NCBI GenBank assembly: GCA_026390775.1
Contig: JAPLFF010000007.1
Location: 186,001-250,000 of the forward strand
Origin: Ignavibacteriales bacterium
GTDB lineage: Bacteria > Bacteroidota > Ignavibacteria > Ignavibacteriales > Melioribacteraceae
Reading direction: 5' to 3'
Length of the DNA stretch: 64,000 nt
Numbering within the stretch: position 1 is the stretch's first letter; every line of letters begins with the position of its first letter. The translations under genes were made by a program, and so were the position numbers. Below, in pieces: positions 62,526 through 64,000 of the stretch. The notes under the pieces were generated by a model. The model was not told the DNA's origin. It searched no databases and worked only from the letters and a program-made list of their open reading frames with translations.

Positions 62526-64000
62526 AATAGAGTTTTGGTTTATAAATATTTTTCAGTTTATTCAAATACTCATCTTCAAGACGTTTGCTTTCGCTTTCCT
62601 GTAATTGACTGCTTGCTTCTGCTTTTGCTTCATCAAAAGTTTTTAAGCGGGCTGAATCGCGTTTAATTAGTTTTACAATTGACCAACCTTTTTCAAAATG
62701 GAAAGGTTTGGAAATATCACCTATGTTCTTCAATTCGTTTGATTGTTTTGATAATTCATTGGAATCAATATCTACTAAACCATGATAACCGGGAGTATTA
62801 TCATATCCGGTTCTTTGATTGTACTTTGCAAACAAAGTATCATAGTTAGTACTTGATGTTACAAGTGAATAACACTTGTTCATCAAAGAATCTGATTGAC
62901 AGAAGATCTCTTTGAACTCAACTCGATTTTTCCATTTATAGTTTTGTTTATTCTGTTCCCAAAAAGAATAAGCTTTTGCACTGTCAACAGAAATTTTAGA
63001 CCATACTTCCTCTTCAAGAATTTGGAATAAATAAATTCCTTTTTCGTATTCGTCAATCAGTTTTGCAAATTCGGGATTCTCATTATCGTATATCAAAGCT
63101 TTTTCTTTGATTGATACGTCTCTGGAATATATTTTTAACGATTCTTCAAGTACCGATGAATTTATAACCATATTTAAGCTGATACCATGTTTGATCATAT
63201 AAGCGAACAAACTATCGCATGGATAAGATTTATTATTGATTTTAAATAGTTCTTGGCTTCCAACTACTTTTTGCAGTTTACTTTTCCAGTAACTCTCTGC
63301 GATTTTTGTTGTATCGCTGTTAGCCATTATCTTGGCAAATGTTTCTCTATTTATGGAATACTTCAATTCCACTTTTAATTTTTCAGTTAATTGTTCATAA
63401 TCTGTTTTATAACGCATCCGGTCGTAAATCTCTTTAAGCTCTTCTTTCTCTTGATCGTAGGTGGGATATGGTGATTCATCAGCTAATCTTATTAAGTGAT
63501 AACCATATTGCGTTTTAACAATTGGAGAAATTTCACCTTTCTTTAGTTTGAAAGCAGCTTCTTCAAATTCTTTTACAGTACGTCTACGTGAAATTGATCC
63601 TATAGAACCTCTCTGCACAGCGCTTCCTTTATCTTGAGAATATTTACGCGCCATTTCACCAAAGTCAGCACCACCTTTAATTTTCTGCTCTATATCTTGA
63701 ATTGTTTTGAATGCATTGGCAGTATCCGCTTTGCCTGTTGAATCGGCAAAAGTAATTAGGATATGTTCTAATGTAAGTGATGGTCTGCGTGGATGTTTTT
63801 CTGTTATCTTTATTATATGAAACCCTGAACCGGAAAAGACTAATTCAGGATAAATTTTTCCTAGTTCGGTCCCGTAAACAGCATCTTCAATTGCAATATT
63901 ATTTACTAAACCGGCAGTAAAATAGTAAACATCTCCACCATTATTTTTTGAATAGGTATCTTTGGAATATTGTTTAGCCAGCGTTGCAAAATCTTCTCCG
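62494..64000 (-). CDS. Parvulin-type peptidyl-prolyl isomerase (5' end beyond window)
   Basis: The reading frame stays open to the window edge, so the gene is 5'-truncated here and at least 502 codons remain. Two parvulin-like modules can be read in the visible part: a first with EDFATLAKQYSKDTYSKNNGGD and a GFHIIKITEK end, and a second with LEHILITFADS, GADFGEMARKYSQDKGSA and YGYHLIRLADE. A long C-terminal region of unknown fold follows. It heads the foldase cluster. An internal ATG at 63654 is not the true start. Confidence 0.82.
   Translation of the reverse strand, partial: GEDFATLAKQYSKDTYSKNNGGDVYYFTAGLVNNIAIEDAVYGTELGKIYPELVFSGSGFHIIKITEKHPRRPSLTLEHILITFADSTGKADTANAFKTIQDIEQKIKGGADFGEMARKYSQDKGSAVQRGSIGSISRRRTVKEFEEAAFKLKKGEISPIVKTQYGYHLIRLADESPYPTYDQEKEELKEIYDRMRYKTDYEQLTEKLKVELKYSINRETFAKIMANSDTTKIAESYWKSKLQKVVGSQELFKINNKSYPCDSLFAYMIKHGISLNMVINSSVLEESLKIYSRDVSIKEKALIYDNENPEFAKLIDEYEKGIYLFQILEEEVWSKISVDSAKAYSFWEQNKQNYKWKNRVEFKEIFCQSDSLMNKCYSLVTSSTNYDTLFAKYNQRTGYDNTPGYHGLVDIDSNELSKQSNELKNIGDISKPFHFEKGWSIVKLIKRDSARLKTFDEAKAEASSQLQESESKRLEDEYLNKLKNIYKPKLYYEELSKAFKK

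Overview
The window looks like a chromosomal segment from an Ignavibacteria/Chlorobi-type member of the Bacteroidota group. It is AT-rich by eye and dominated by envelope genes. It carries a PorU/PorV type IX secretion pair and type A sorting domains. It also has complex I genes with nuoE and nuoF, and a LysW amino-carrier lysine pathway. Shine-Dalgarno sites and sigma70-like promoters are visible at some genes, and several starts are GTG or TTG. No phage, transposase, integrase or CRISPR array was seen. Identification rests on motif and family recognition only; no database search was run.

Layout. 0.1-11.4 kb (minus): a surface protease/beta-propeller/barrel fusion, a catalytically dead M6-like secreted protein, porV and porU. 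11.6-14.4 kb (minus): HD-domain protein, endonuclease III, 2Fe-2S ferredoxin-like protein, tRNA-Glu, aldo/keto reductase. 14.6-18.1 kb: a two-component island (membrane protein, NarL-type regulator, histidine kinase, CheY-like receiver) bracketed by two pairs of a dyad DNA motif, each pair with a 117-bp spacing. 18.2-21.7 kb: tRNA-Gln and a lipoprotein with eleven Ig-like repeats. 21.9-24.0 kb (plus): an NHL-type propeller and three small membrane proteins. 24.0-33.4 kb (minus): an envelope operon of DUF92, giant TPR protein, outer-membrane barrel, HU-like/SPOR protein, ExbB, ExbD and TonB.

33.5-36 kb: tRNA-Leu and an ECF sigma/anti-sigma/Spy-like module with a divergent second Spy-like gene. 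36-39 kb (minus): dodecin, two peroxiredoxins, 6-pyruvoyl-tetrahydropterin synthase, GTP cyclohydrolase I and an SDR, which together suggest tetrahydrobiopterin synthesis next to peroxide defence. 39.2-47.3 kb: fur-feoA-feoB, a metallo-beta-lactamase-fold protein, an M28/PDZ peptidase, and a convergent TonB-dependent receptor. 47.4-51.9 kb (minus): nuoABCDEF. 52.0-57.9 kb (minus): lysW-lysS-lysX-lysY-class II glutamine amidotransferase-lysZ-lysJ. 58.1-64.0 kb (minus): three SurA/parvulin-like foldases (the first cut by the window edge), a MoxR ATPase and an M23 endopeptidase.

The most interesting points are these. An Ntn-type amidotransferase sits inside the LysW lysine operon and could be a LysW-lysine releasing hydrolase. 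The dyad motif pairs around the NarL-type system are exactly spaced. A family of 6/7-bp word repeats, some folding back as hairpins, sits at or just after stop codons, with one apparent in-frame copy inside moxR. The secreted M6 relative has HExxH replaced by NNIGN.
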